Part shown: in pieces, positions 1 to 5,540 of the stretch
How positions within the stretch are numbered: the first letter of the stretch is position 1
Layout of the letters: every line of letters begins with the position of its first letter
Assembly (NCBI RefSeq): GCF_000963705.1
Contig: NZ_LAJY01000485.1
Location: 1 to 5,540 of the forward strand
DNA: 5,540 nucleotides
Source of the DNA: Elstera litoralis
Lineage (GTDB): Bacteria > Pseudomonadota > Alphaproteobacteria > Elsterales > Elsteraceae
Reading direction: 5' to 3'
Position numbers and translations under genes: made by a program
Notes under the pieces: generated by a model
The model's database searches: none
What the model was told of the DNA's origin: nothing
Seen by the model: only the letters and a program-made list of their open reading frames with translations

Positions 1-47
1 GGGGGCGGGACATTCGATAAAACCTCGCTCAATTCTAAGGCTTTATC
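1..47. other. Region downstream of pyk, no feature supported
   Basis: These 47 bases follow the pyruvate kinase stop codon. On the minus strand a weak six-pair stem (AAGCCT with AGGTTT, including one G-T pair, around a 12-base loop) can be drawn just after the stop. It has no clear T-run behind it, so I do not call it a terminator. No start of another gene is visible. Confidence 0.4.
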
Positions 48-1466
48 TTACGCCTCAACCCGCACGATACGCAAAATATTCGTGGCCCCCGGCGTGCCGA
101 ATGGCACCCCCGCCGTCACCACGAGCTTTTGCAGCGGCAGCGCGATGCCAACATCGCGCGCCACGCGGCAGGCGATGGCGACCATATCGTCGAACTCGCG
201 GCAATCGTCGCAGACGACCGGGTGCAGCCCCCACACCAGCGCCAAGCGCTGCGCCGTTTCGGGCTTGGAGGTCAGCGCCAGAATCCGGGTGCTGGGCCGT
301 TCGCGCGCCACCCGCAACGCCGTGAGGCCCGAGGAGGTGAAGGTGACAATCGCCGCCGCCTTGATGGTTTCCGCCACCTGGGCCGCCGCTGCCGCCACGG
401 CGTCCGAGGCCGTTTCGTCGTGGGTCGGAACTTCCGCCATCATCAGCGTGCGATAGAGGCTATCGCGCTCGGTGCGGCGAATGATGCGCTCCATGATGCT
501 CACGGCTTCGACCGGATATTGCCCCGCCGCCGTTTCCGCCGAGAGCATCACCGCATCCGCCCCATCGTAAACGGCGGTCGCCACGTCCGAGGCTTCGGCG
601 CGCGTCGGCGTCGGCGCGGTAATCATCGATTCGAGCATCTGGGTCGCCACGACCACGGGCTTCCCCGCCCGGCGCGAGGCCCGGACGATGCGCCGTTGCA
701 GAGCCGGAACATCCTCGGGGGGCAGTTCCACACCCAAATCGCCGCGCGCCACCATCAGCGCGTCCGACAGGGTGATAATATCGTCGAGATGCTCGATGGC
801 CGACGGTTTCTCGATCTTGGAGAGAACCCCTGCCCGCCCGGCAATAATCTTGCGCGCTTCGGCCACGTCCTGCGGGCGCTGCACGAAGGACAGCGCGATC
901 CAATCGACGCCCAATTCCAGCGCAAAGGCGAGATCGTTGCGGTCTTTTTCCGTCAGCGCGGCCAGATCGATGACGGCATGGGGAACATTCACGCCCTTGC
1001 GGTTCGACAGCGCCCCGCCGGTAATCACCTCGGTCTCAACGAAATCCGTGCCCGCTTGCGTGATGCGCAGGCGCACCTTGCCGTCATCCAGCAGCAAATC
1101 CTGCCCCGGCGCGACGGCGGCGAAAATTTCGGGGTGCGGCATGCCAACGCGGGTTTGGGTGCCGGGCGTGAGGTCCAGATCCAGCCGGAAGCCATCCCCG
1201 GCTTTTAGCTCGATCTTCCCCTCGGCAAACGTCGCAATCCGCAGCTTCGGCCCCTGCAAATCCCCAAGAATGCCGATGGGGCGACCGAGTTGCGCCGCAA
1301 CGGCGCGCACGGTCCGAAAGCGCTCGGCGTGATCCTCGTGGCTGCCGTGGCTGAAGTTGAGACGGAAGACATCGGCCCCGGCTTTAATCAGCTCGGCGAT
1401 CCGTTCGGGGGTCGAGCTTGACGGACCCAAGGTCGCCACAATCCGGGTACAGCCTTCACGACGCAT
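48..1466 (-). CDS. pyk: Pyruvate kinase
   Basis: This cytoplasmic glycolytic enzyme converts phosphoenolpyruvate and ADP to pyruvate and ATP, using Mg2+ and usually K+. The protein is 472 residues, the usual length for a bacterial pyruvate kinase without an extra C-terminal PEP-utiliser domain. The first barrel part holds TRIVATLGPSS near the N-terminus and RLNFSHG at 35-41. The B domain begins about residue 68 (GDLQGPKLRI) and the barrel resumes near 173. The catalytic lysine is K217 in SKIEKP, the metal ligands are E219 and D243 (ARGDLGVE), and TQMLESM lies at 275-281. The regulatory C-terminal domain starts about 335. I chose the ATG at 1466 because GGGAGG lies five bases upstream and the protein then begins as the family does. 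A longer frame to a TTG at 1535 adds 23 residues unlike the family. It lies 130 bases behind ftsK, separated by an inverted repeat, so independent expression is possible. Which effectors control it cannot be read from the sequence. Confidence 0.97.
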   Translation of the reverse strand: MRREGCTRIVATLGPSSSTPERIAELIKAGADVFRLNFSHGSHEDHAERFRTVRAVAAQLGRPIGILGDLQGPKLRIATFAEGKIELKAGDGFRLDLDLTPGTQTRVGMPHPEIFAAVAPGQDLLLDDGKVRLRITQAGTDFVETEVITGGALSNRKGVNVPHAVIDLAALTEKDRNDLAFALELGVDWIALSFVQRPQDVAEARKIIAGRAGVLSKIEKPSAIEHLDDIITLSDALMVARGDLGVELPPEDVPALQRRIVRASRRAGKPVVVATQMLESMITAPTPTRAEASDVATAVYDGADAVMLSAETAAGQYPVEAVSIMERIIRRTERDSLYRTLMMAEVPTHDETASDAVAAAAAQVAETIKAAAIVTFTSSGLTALRVARERPSTRILALTSKPETAQRLALVWGLHPVVCDDCREFDDMVAIACRVARDVGIALPLQKLVVTAGVPFGTPGATNILRIVRVEA

Positions 1467-1471
1467 TCCAT

Positions 1472-1477
1472 CCTCCC
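1472..1477 (-). promoter_or_regulatory. Ribosome binding site of pyk
   Basis: GGGAGG on the minus strand ends five bases before the ATG at 1466. It is the best Shine-Dalgarno match in the spacer, and it decides the start in favour of 1466 over the upstream in-frame TTG at 1535. Confidence 0.85.
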
Positions 1478-1517
1478 AGGCGGGTTTTATCGCGCCACTG
1501 TCGTCGGAATGGGAGAA

Positions 1518-1523
1518 ATTATC
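1518..1523 (-). promoter_or_regulatory. Possible -10 element of a pyk promoter
   Basis: GATAAT on the minus strand matches TATAAT at five of six positions and lies about 50 bases before the pyk start codon. No good -35 hexamer is found 16-18 bases upstream (AGAATA or neighbours). The call therefore rests on the -10 alone. If it is real, the -35 position would abut or overlap the edge of the inverted repeat at 1545-1571. Confidence 0.3.
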
Positions 1524-1544
1524 AAGTGAAATCAATATGTTATT

Positions 1545-1571
1545 CTGTAGTGAGCGTATTGCTCACTACAG
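1545..1571. repeat. Perfect inverted repeat, 11-bp arms, 5-base spacer
   Basis: The plus strand reads CTGTAGTGAGC (1545-1555), GTATT (1556-1560), then GCTCACTACAG (1561-1571), a perfect 11-base reverse complement. It begins 25 bases past the restored ftsK stop and lies about 80 bases before the pyk start codon. On the minus strand it is followed by AATAAC and on the plus strand by only three T residues, so it lacks the U-tract of a strong intrinsic terminator. A symmetric operator for a dimeric repressor upstream of pyk, or an RNA hairpin marking the ftsK mRNA end, both fit. I cannot name the protein that would bind it. Confidence 0.9.
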
Positions 1572-3060
1572 TTTGCTCGCACACGCAAAAGAGATTTCAG
1601 CGCTTCGGGACCAGCACCTCGCGCTTGCCGACATGGTTTGCCCCGCTGACGACGCCTCAGATTCCATCCGCTCCACCAATCGGGCGGCGCGGTTGTAGCC
1701 GATTTGCAGATGCCGCTGAATGAAGCTGGTCGAAGCTTTGCGCTCGCGGGCGACCAAGGCGACGGCTTGATCGTAGAGCCCGTCGCCGTCGCTCTCGCCC
1801 TCACCGCTGCTGGCGGCAGCCGCTTCCTCATCCTCTTCCAGCACGGCATCGACATAGGCGGGTTCGCCCTGGCCGCGCAGGAACTGGGCGATTTGCTCGA
1901 CTTCGGCATCGGACACGAACGGCCCGTGGACGCGGGTAATGCGCCCGCCGCCCGCCATATAGAGCATATCGCCCTGCCCTAAGAGTTGCTCCGCCCCGGA
2001 TTCGCCAAGGATGGTGCGGCTGTCGATTTTGCTCGTCACCTGGAAGCTGATGCGCGTCGGGAAATTCGCCTTGATCGTGCCGGTGATGACATCGACCGAG
2101 GGCCGCTGCGTTGCCATAATCAGATGAATGCCCGCAGCCCGCGCCATTTGCGCCAGGCGCTGAATAGTGCTTTCGATTTCCTTGCCCGCCACCAGCATCA
2201 GATCGGCCATCTCATCGACGATGATGACGATGTAGGGGAGCGGATCGAGGTTCAGCGGTTGGTCTTCAAACAAAGGCGTGCCGGTCACTTCGTCGAACCC
2301 CACCTGAACCCGGCGGGTGCGCGACGCGCCGCTGTCGGTGAGTTCGGCGCAGCGCGTGTTATAGCCTTCGATATTGCGCACGCCGAGTTTCGCCATCGCC
2401 CGGTAGCGGTTTTCCATCTCGCGGACGGCCCATTTCAGCGCCACCACGGCCTTCTTCGGATCGGTGACGACCGGCGTCAGCAGGTGCGGAATCCCGTCGT
2501 AGACCGACAGTTCCAGCATCTTCGGGTCGATCATAATCAGGCGGCACTGTTCCGGCGTCAGCCGATACAGCAGCGACAGGATCATCGCATTAATGCCGAC
2601 CGATTTGCCCGAACCGGTGGTGCCCGCGATCAACAGATGCGGCATTTTCGCGAGATCGGCGATCACGGTCGTCCCGCCGATATCCTTGCCCAGCACCAGC
2701 GGCAGGCGGCGCGCGGGGTCGGCGAAATCGGGATGGGTTAGGACATCGCGGTAGAACACGGTCTCGCGGCGGGCGTTCGGCACTTCGATGCCGATAACGG
2801 TGCGGCCCGGCACCGTGGCGATGCGCACGGCAATCGCCGCCATCGAGCGGGCGATATCTTCGGCAAGGCCAATCACGCGGGCCGATTTGGTGCCGGGCGC
2901 GGGATCGAGTTCATACAGCGTCACCACCGGGCCGGGGCGCGTGTTAACGATTTCGCCGCGCACGCCGAAATCTTCCAGAACCGACTCCAGTAGGCGCGCG
3001 TTTTGCTCCAGCGCGGCGGGCGACGGCAGCGCGGTTTCGGCGGGCGGCTCTAGCAAAAAC
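1566..3060 (-). CDS. ftsK: FtsK motor and gamma domain part as literally read, no own start
   Basis: From about 3060 downward the second frame carries LLEPPAET onward, with the Walker motifs and the gamma domain. It stays in the FtsK frame until E826 at 1656-1658. As written it then continues 29 unlike residues to a TAG at 1566-1568, running into the inverted repeat. The frame is open upstream to 3359, but residues there are shadow translation of the linker (Arg/Pro-rich) and are not FtsK. No ribosome binding site supports separate initiation near the frame change. This is the downstream part of one gene, not a separate gene. Confidence 0.5.
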
Positions 3061-4134
3061 GTTGATCGGCGGCAGCGCGTAATCGCCCGAGGGCTCCGGC
3101 AGGCCGGGGTAAGCCGTGGGCTGAAAGCCGCCCGCCTTGGTCTCCACCTTCGTCGGCACGCGCTTTTGCGTGACGGTTTCGGTCGAAGGTTTTGGCGCGG
3201 CAATCGGCGCGGCTTCAGCGCGCGGCACTTGCACGGTCTCCGTCCGCGAGGCGGCGACGAAGGCGGGCGCATCGAAATCGCTGGGAGTCTCAACCGGCGT
3301 CGCGCGCGGCGCATCGGCGGCGGTGACGGGCCGCCCGAAGCGCGGTTCGGCCCGTTCACCCTGGCCTTCCGGGCCGGGTTTCAGGAAGGGATTGACGGGT
3401 TTCACCGCCGCCTTTTTGCGGTTCAACAGCCCACCGAGGCCCGAGGCAATCGGCGGCACCTTTACTGAAATCGACGGCACGTCGAAACTGGGGCGCGACG
3501 GCATCGGCATGCCTTGGGCGCGGGCACGGAGTTGGCTGACCTGTTTGCGGAACTCGCGCCACTCGCGCCCGCCGAAGCCGAGCGTCCAAATGCCCAAGAA
3601 GCCGGTGAAACCTGCCGCAATCAGGCCAATCGTCGAACGGCTCGCCCCGCCGATCATCGGCCCCAGGGCGCTGATCGGTTTGAATGCCAACTCGCCAATA
3701 ACCCCGCCGGGGCCGGACGGCAACCCGAAGGCGATTCCATGCGGCAAGGCGCCCGCCGCCAGCGCCGCGCAGATCAGCGTCGGCGGCAGCAAGGAAACGC
3801 GCAGCCACATTTTCGTTAGGCCATGATCGGCGAACAAGCGCCAGCCCCAGGCCGCCAGAATCCCGATTAATCCCAGATGCGCCAGCCCGAGGGTTTGCAG
3901 GCCGATATCACTCACCGTCGCGCCAAAGCCGCCCAGCAGATTGCGCACCGGCCCGCCCGTGGCCTTCAGCGGCGAGGGGTCGGCGGGATAATAGCTGAGA
4001 TAGGCGAGGAACATCGCCGCTGCCAGCAGCAGCAGCAGCAGACCGCTCGTCTCTTCCACCCGGCGCACGATAAACTTATCGGCCCCGACAGGCAGCAGGG
4101 CGGCGCGGCCCTTACCACTGGCGAAATCGGTCAT
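1597..4134 (-). CDS. ftsK: DNA translocase FtsK, frame broken by two single-base indels
   Basis: FtsK is anchored at the division septum and pumps DNA so that chromosome ends clear the closing septum. The reading frame changes at 3055-3059 (one extra base) and at 1655-1656 (one missing base). Correcting both gives a continuous 845-residue protein ending GKREVLVPKR at 1597. Membrane segments lie at about 31-49, 78-100, 112-133 and 168-188. A Pro/Ala-rich linker spans about 200-355 and is followed by ALPPINVLLEPPAE. Walker A is GTTGSGKS at 504-511 (bases 2601-2624). Walker B is IVIIVDEMADL with D640 and E641, and MATQRPSVDVITG follows. An acidic linker (about 766-784) precedes the gamma winged-helix domain (785-826), which contains FIQRHLQIGYNRAARL. 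The ATG at 4134 overlaps the stop of the upstream aminotransferase (ATGA), and GAGGGG stands eight bases before it. All motifs are intact, so sequencing error is likelier than decay. A real mutation remains possible. Confidence 0.9.
1655..1656 (-). other. Frameshift site 2 in ftsK, missing base in C run
   Basis: The coding strand reads GAA TCT GAG GCG TCG. Adding one G gives GAG GGC GTC GTC AGC, that is E-G-V-V-S. The protein then ends GANHVGKREVLVPKR and stops at a TGA (1597-1599). This matches the usual FtsK C-terminus, whereas the uncorrected tail does not. Confidence 0.85.
2944..4134 (-). CDS. ftsK: FtsK N-terminal part as literally read (396 residues)
   Basis: Without correction, the ftsK start codon opens a frame that is true FtsK through V359 at base 3058 and then runs 37 residues out of frame, rich in Arg and Ala, to a TAA at 2944-2946. 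It contains the four membrane segments and the linker but no ATPase motor. In Escherichia coli the N-terminal membrane domain is the part essential for division, so such a product could in principle sustain division. I regard this reading as an artefact of the extra base at 3055-3059. Confidence 0.5.
   Translation of the reverse strand: MTDFASGKGRAALLPVGADKFIVRRVEETSGLLLLLLAAAMFLAYLSYYPADPSPLKATGGPVRNLLGGFGATVSDIGLQTLGLAHLGLIGILAAWGWRLFADHGLTKMWLRVSLLPPTLICAALAAGALPHGIAFGLPSGPGGVIGELAFKPISALGPMIGGASRSTIGLIAAGFTGFLGIWTLGFGGREWREFRKQVSQLRARAQGMPMPSRPSFDVPSISVKVPPIASGLGGLLNRKKAAVKPVNPFLKPGPEGQGERAEPRFGRPVTAADAPRATPVETPSDFDAPAFVAASRTETVQVPRAEAAPIAAPKPSTETVTQKRVPTKVETKAGGFQPTAYPGLPEPSGDYALPPINVFARAARRNRAAVARRAGAKRAPTGVGSGRFRRARRNR
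3055..3059 (-). other. Frameshift site 1 in ftsK, extra base in A5 run
   Basis: The coding strand reads AAC GTT TTT GCT here. Removing one T gives AAC GTT TTG CTA GAG, that is N-V-L-L-E. This joins ALPPIN in the upstream frame to LLEPPAET in the downstream frame with no gap or repeat, which places the indel exactly in the homopolymer. Confidence 0.85.
4024..4041 (-). repeat. (CTG)6 trinucleotide run in ftsK
   Basis: Six perfect CTG codons encode L32-L37 within the first membrane segment of FtsK (plus strand CAG x6). Gain or loss of units would change the helix length by whole residues without breaking the frame. This is probably ordinary Leu codon bias in a hydrophobic helix. Confidence 0.8.
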
Positions 4135-5342
4135 TGGTTTTGCCCCTCATGGCGGTCAAGACAATCGGTTAGGCGACGTAACGCGGCTTCGGTCACCTCC
4201 GGCGGATGCACCAGGGCGACGCGGATATAGGCACTGCCGGGATTATGACCATCGGCCTGGTCCCGCGCGAGGTAGCGGCCCGGCAGAACTTTCAGCCCGG
4301 CGTGTTGCCACAGCGCGCGGGTCGCCGCTTCGCCATCGTCAACGTTTAACCACAGAAAGAAGCCGCCCGGCGGCGTAAAGCGGCCCCAGCGGGTGCCGAT
4401 GATCCGCTCGGATGCTGCGAAATTGGCGCGATAGACGGCGCGCACGTCTTCCACATGGGCATCGTCGCGCCACAGGGCTGCGGCGGCGGCCTGGATGGGC
4501 AGCGGCATCCCTGCCCCGCCGTATTCCATCACCCGCGTTAACGCCGCAATCAGCTTGGCATCGCCCGCAACGAAGCCCGAGCGCAGGCCCGGCAGACTGG
4601 AGCGTTTGGAGAGCGAGTGGAAGGTGACGAGATTATCGAGCGTCCCCGTTTCCAATGCCACTTCCAGCCCCCCGGCAGGCGGGGTTGCGACATAGATTTC
4701 GGCGTAACATTCATCAAGCGCCAGCACGAAATCATACTGCCGCGCCAATGCCAGCAGGCGGCGCAGATAGGATAGCGGCGCAATCGTGCCCTGCGGATTG
4801 GCGGGGGTGCAAAGGTAGAAGATTGCCGTGCGCGCCAGCAGCTCCGGCGTCAGCGCGTCGAGGTCGGGCAGAAAGCCGGTTTCTTCGGTCGCATCGACGA
4901 AGACCGGCTCCGCCCCGCCCAAGACCGCCGCCCCAGCATAGACCTGATAGAAGGGGTTCGGCATCACCACGGCGGGGGTCTGACCATTCTTGCGCGTCGG
5001 AATCGCCGTAAGCCCGAGCAGGAACAGCGCCTCGCGCGTGCCAGGGGCCGGGACCAAGTGGCGGTCGGGATCGATAAAGCCTTCGGGCAAATGATAGCGC
5101 CGCGTCAGCCACCCGGCCGCCGCCTGCCGCCAATCGGGGGAGCCTGCGGCGGGGGGATATTTGGTGAAACCGGCTTGGGCGGCGGTGAGGGCCGGCATCA
5201 TCAGCGCGGGCGCGGGCAGTTGCGGCTCGCCGATGGACAGCAGCAACGGGGCCGGATCGGTCGGCGGGGTAACATCCGCCAGCAGCGCCGCTAAGCGCCG
5301 GAACGGATAATCCCCTAAATCATCGAGTCGATCATTAAGCAT
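4131..5342 (-). CDS. dapC: PLP-dependent class I/II aminotransferase, probably succinyldiaminopimelate aminotransferase (DapC type)
   Basis: The 403-residue protein has the fold-type I aminotransferase pattern. It shows KYPPAAGSPDWRQA at 61-74, GTREALF at 101-107, CTPANPQG at 178-185, and LALDECYAEIY at 207-217 with cofactor contacts D210 and Y213. SLSKRSSLPGLRSGF contains the Schiff-base lysine K246, and R374 in YIRVALV is the likely carboxylate-binding arginine. The N-terminal pattern NDRLDDLGDYPFRRLAALL, followed by LSIGEPQ, resembles proteobacterial DapC enzymes. These transfer the amino group from glutamate to N-succinyl-2-amino-6-ketopimelate in lysine and meso-diaminopimelate synthesis. 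Specificity within this superfamily is hard to read from sequence, so another amino-acid aminotransferase remains possible. The class is certain, the substrate moderately so. The gene leads the transcription unit and overlaps ftsK by four bases. The ATG at 5342 has only a weak Shine-Dalgarno (GGGCTAG) upstream but gives the expected N-terminus. Confidence 0.8.
   Translation of the reverse strand: MLNDRLDDLGDYPFRRLAALLADVTPPTDPAPLLLSIGEPQLPAPALMMPALTAAQAGFTKYPPAAGSPDWRQAAAGWLTRRYHLPEGFIDPDRHLVPAPGTREALFLLGLTAIPTRKNGQTPAVVMPNPFYQVYAGAAVLGGAEPVFVDATEETGFLPDLDALTPELLARTAIFYLCTPANPQGTIAPLSYLRRLLALARQYDFVLALDECYAEIYVATPPAGGLEVALETGTLDNLVTFHSLSKRSSLPGLRSGFVAGDAKLIAALTRVMEYGGAGMPLPIQAAAAALWRDDAHVEDVRAVYRANFAASERIIGTRWGRFTPPGGFFLWLNVDDGEAATRALWQHAGLKVLPGRYLARDQADGHNPGSAYIRVALVHPPEVTEAALRRLTDCLDRHEGQNQ
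4143..4148 (-). promoter_or_regulatory. Ribosome binding site of ftsK, inside the upstream gene
   Basis: GAGGGG on the minus strand ends eight bases before the ftsK ATG. It lies within the last codons of the aminotransferase gene, so ftsK is probably translated by reinitiation or coupling from the upstream gene. Confidence 0.65.
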
Positions 5343-5540
5343 TTTCTAGCCCATAAGCCGCCAAAGCACCCCGACAGCGCTTTATGACGTTGGACTAAGA
5401 ATGCCATCCAGAGCTTTGTCTTACAACACAAAAATCACTTAACTTAAAGCAATGTGTTAATTTGATTTTCGGGTCCTATGATGCGTAAGACGGGCCGAAT
5501 CGTCAACTAATCCTGACAAGCCGTTAAATAGGAAACCGAT
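5343..5540. other. Non-coding leader upstream of the aminotransferase
   Basis: About 200 bases contain no open frame of useful length on either strand. The stretch 5416-5470 is clearly more AT-rich than the coding DNA around it, as expected for a promoter or regulatory region. Visible items are the promoter candidate at 5478-5506 and a loose AACACA/TGTGTT inverted repeat (5425-5430, 5453-5458). The gene beyond 5540 is not in view, so whether the region is divergent is unknown. Confidence 0.6.
5478..5506 (-). promoter_or_regulatory. Candidate sigma70-type promoter for the aminotransferase-ftsK unit
   Basis: On the minus strand TTGACG (5501-5506) matches the -35 consensus at five of six positions. 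It is followed after exactly 17 bases by CATCAT (5478-5483), four of six for the -10. Transcription would start about 130 bases before the ATG at 5342, leaving a rather long AT-rich leader. A GANTC site (GATTC on the minus strand, 5497-5501) overlaps the -35 and the spacer. This is inferred from sequence match only. Confidence 0.45.

Noticed and set aside
129..1208. A 359-codon open frame on the plus strand opposite pyk
   Set aside because: It is the antisense shadow of a clear pyruvate kinase in high-GC DNA. Its translation is rich in Arg, His and Gly, with no recognisable motif and no ribosome binding site.
1467..1535. N-terminal extension of pyruvate kinase from a TTG at 1535
   Set aside because: The extra 23 residues do not resemble the family, and the ribosome binding site at 1472-1477 points to the ATG at 1466.
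1545..1571. Intrinsic terminator of ftsK
   Set aside because: The hairpin is perfect but is followed by AATAAC on the transcribed side, not a U-tract. A terminator role is not excluded but not supported.
1986..2741. A 251-codon plus-strand frame opposite ftsK
   Set aside because: It lies opposite the conserved FtsK motor. Its composition (Arg, His, Asp, Gln) is typical of an antisense shadow.
3050..3062. Programmed ribosomal or transcriptional frameshifting in ftsK
   Set aside because: The required shift is +1 on a short T5 run with no slow codon or stop at the site, and polymerase slippage usually needs longer runs. A second indel of opposite sign in the same gene makes error or mutation simpler.
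4412..5294. Several 66-118 codon plus-strand frames and 77-133 codon minus-strand frames within the aminotransferase gene
   Set aside because: All overlap the well-supported aminotransferase frame and show no family motifs or start signals.
5439..5460. CtrA-like TTAA repeats in the leader
   Set aside because: The alphaproteobacterial CtrA site is TTAA-N7-TTAA. Here the spacings are 1, 9 and 14 bases, so the match fails in AT-rich sequence.

Overview
The window reads as ordinary chromosomal core DNA from a high-GC proteobacterium, most likely an alphaproteobacterium (possibly Rhodospirillales-like). That placement is an inference from base composition, protein character and gene content, not from a database search. 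All recognisable genes lie on the minus strand, so transcription runs from high to low coordinates.

Layout in transcription order. At 5343-5540 there is a non-coding, AT-richer leader with a plausible sigma70-type promoter. At 5342-4131 lies a class I/II PLP-dependent aminotransferase resembling the DapC-type N-succinyldiaminopimelate aminotransferases (lysine / meso-diaminopimelate branch, hence peptidoglycan supply). Its stop codon overlaps by 4 bases (ATGA) the start of ftsK, the membrane-anchored DNA translocase of the divisome (4134-1597). A 130-base spacer (1596-1467) carries a perfect 11-bp inverted repeat, followed by a strong ribosome binding site and pyk, pyruvate kinase (1466-48). 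The last 47 bases hold nothing I can support.

The main anomaly is in ftsK. As written, the gene is broken by two single-base indels: one extra base in an A5 run (plus strand 3055-3059) and one missing base in a C run (1655-1656). Correcting both gives one continuous 845-residue FtsK with four membrane segments, a Pro/Ala-rich linker, intact Walker A and B motifs, a gamma DNA-recognition domain and a typical basic C-terminal end. Nothing else in the gene looks decayed, so sequencing error is the simplest explanation. A true mutation cannot be excluded from the sequence alone.

Functionally, the first two genes form a translationally coupled pair joining cell-wall precursor supply to division and chromosome segregation. 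pyk sits behind its own spacer with a possible operator and may be expressed partly on its own. I found no mobile element, CRISPR array, RNA gene or undescribed system here.
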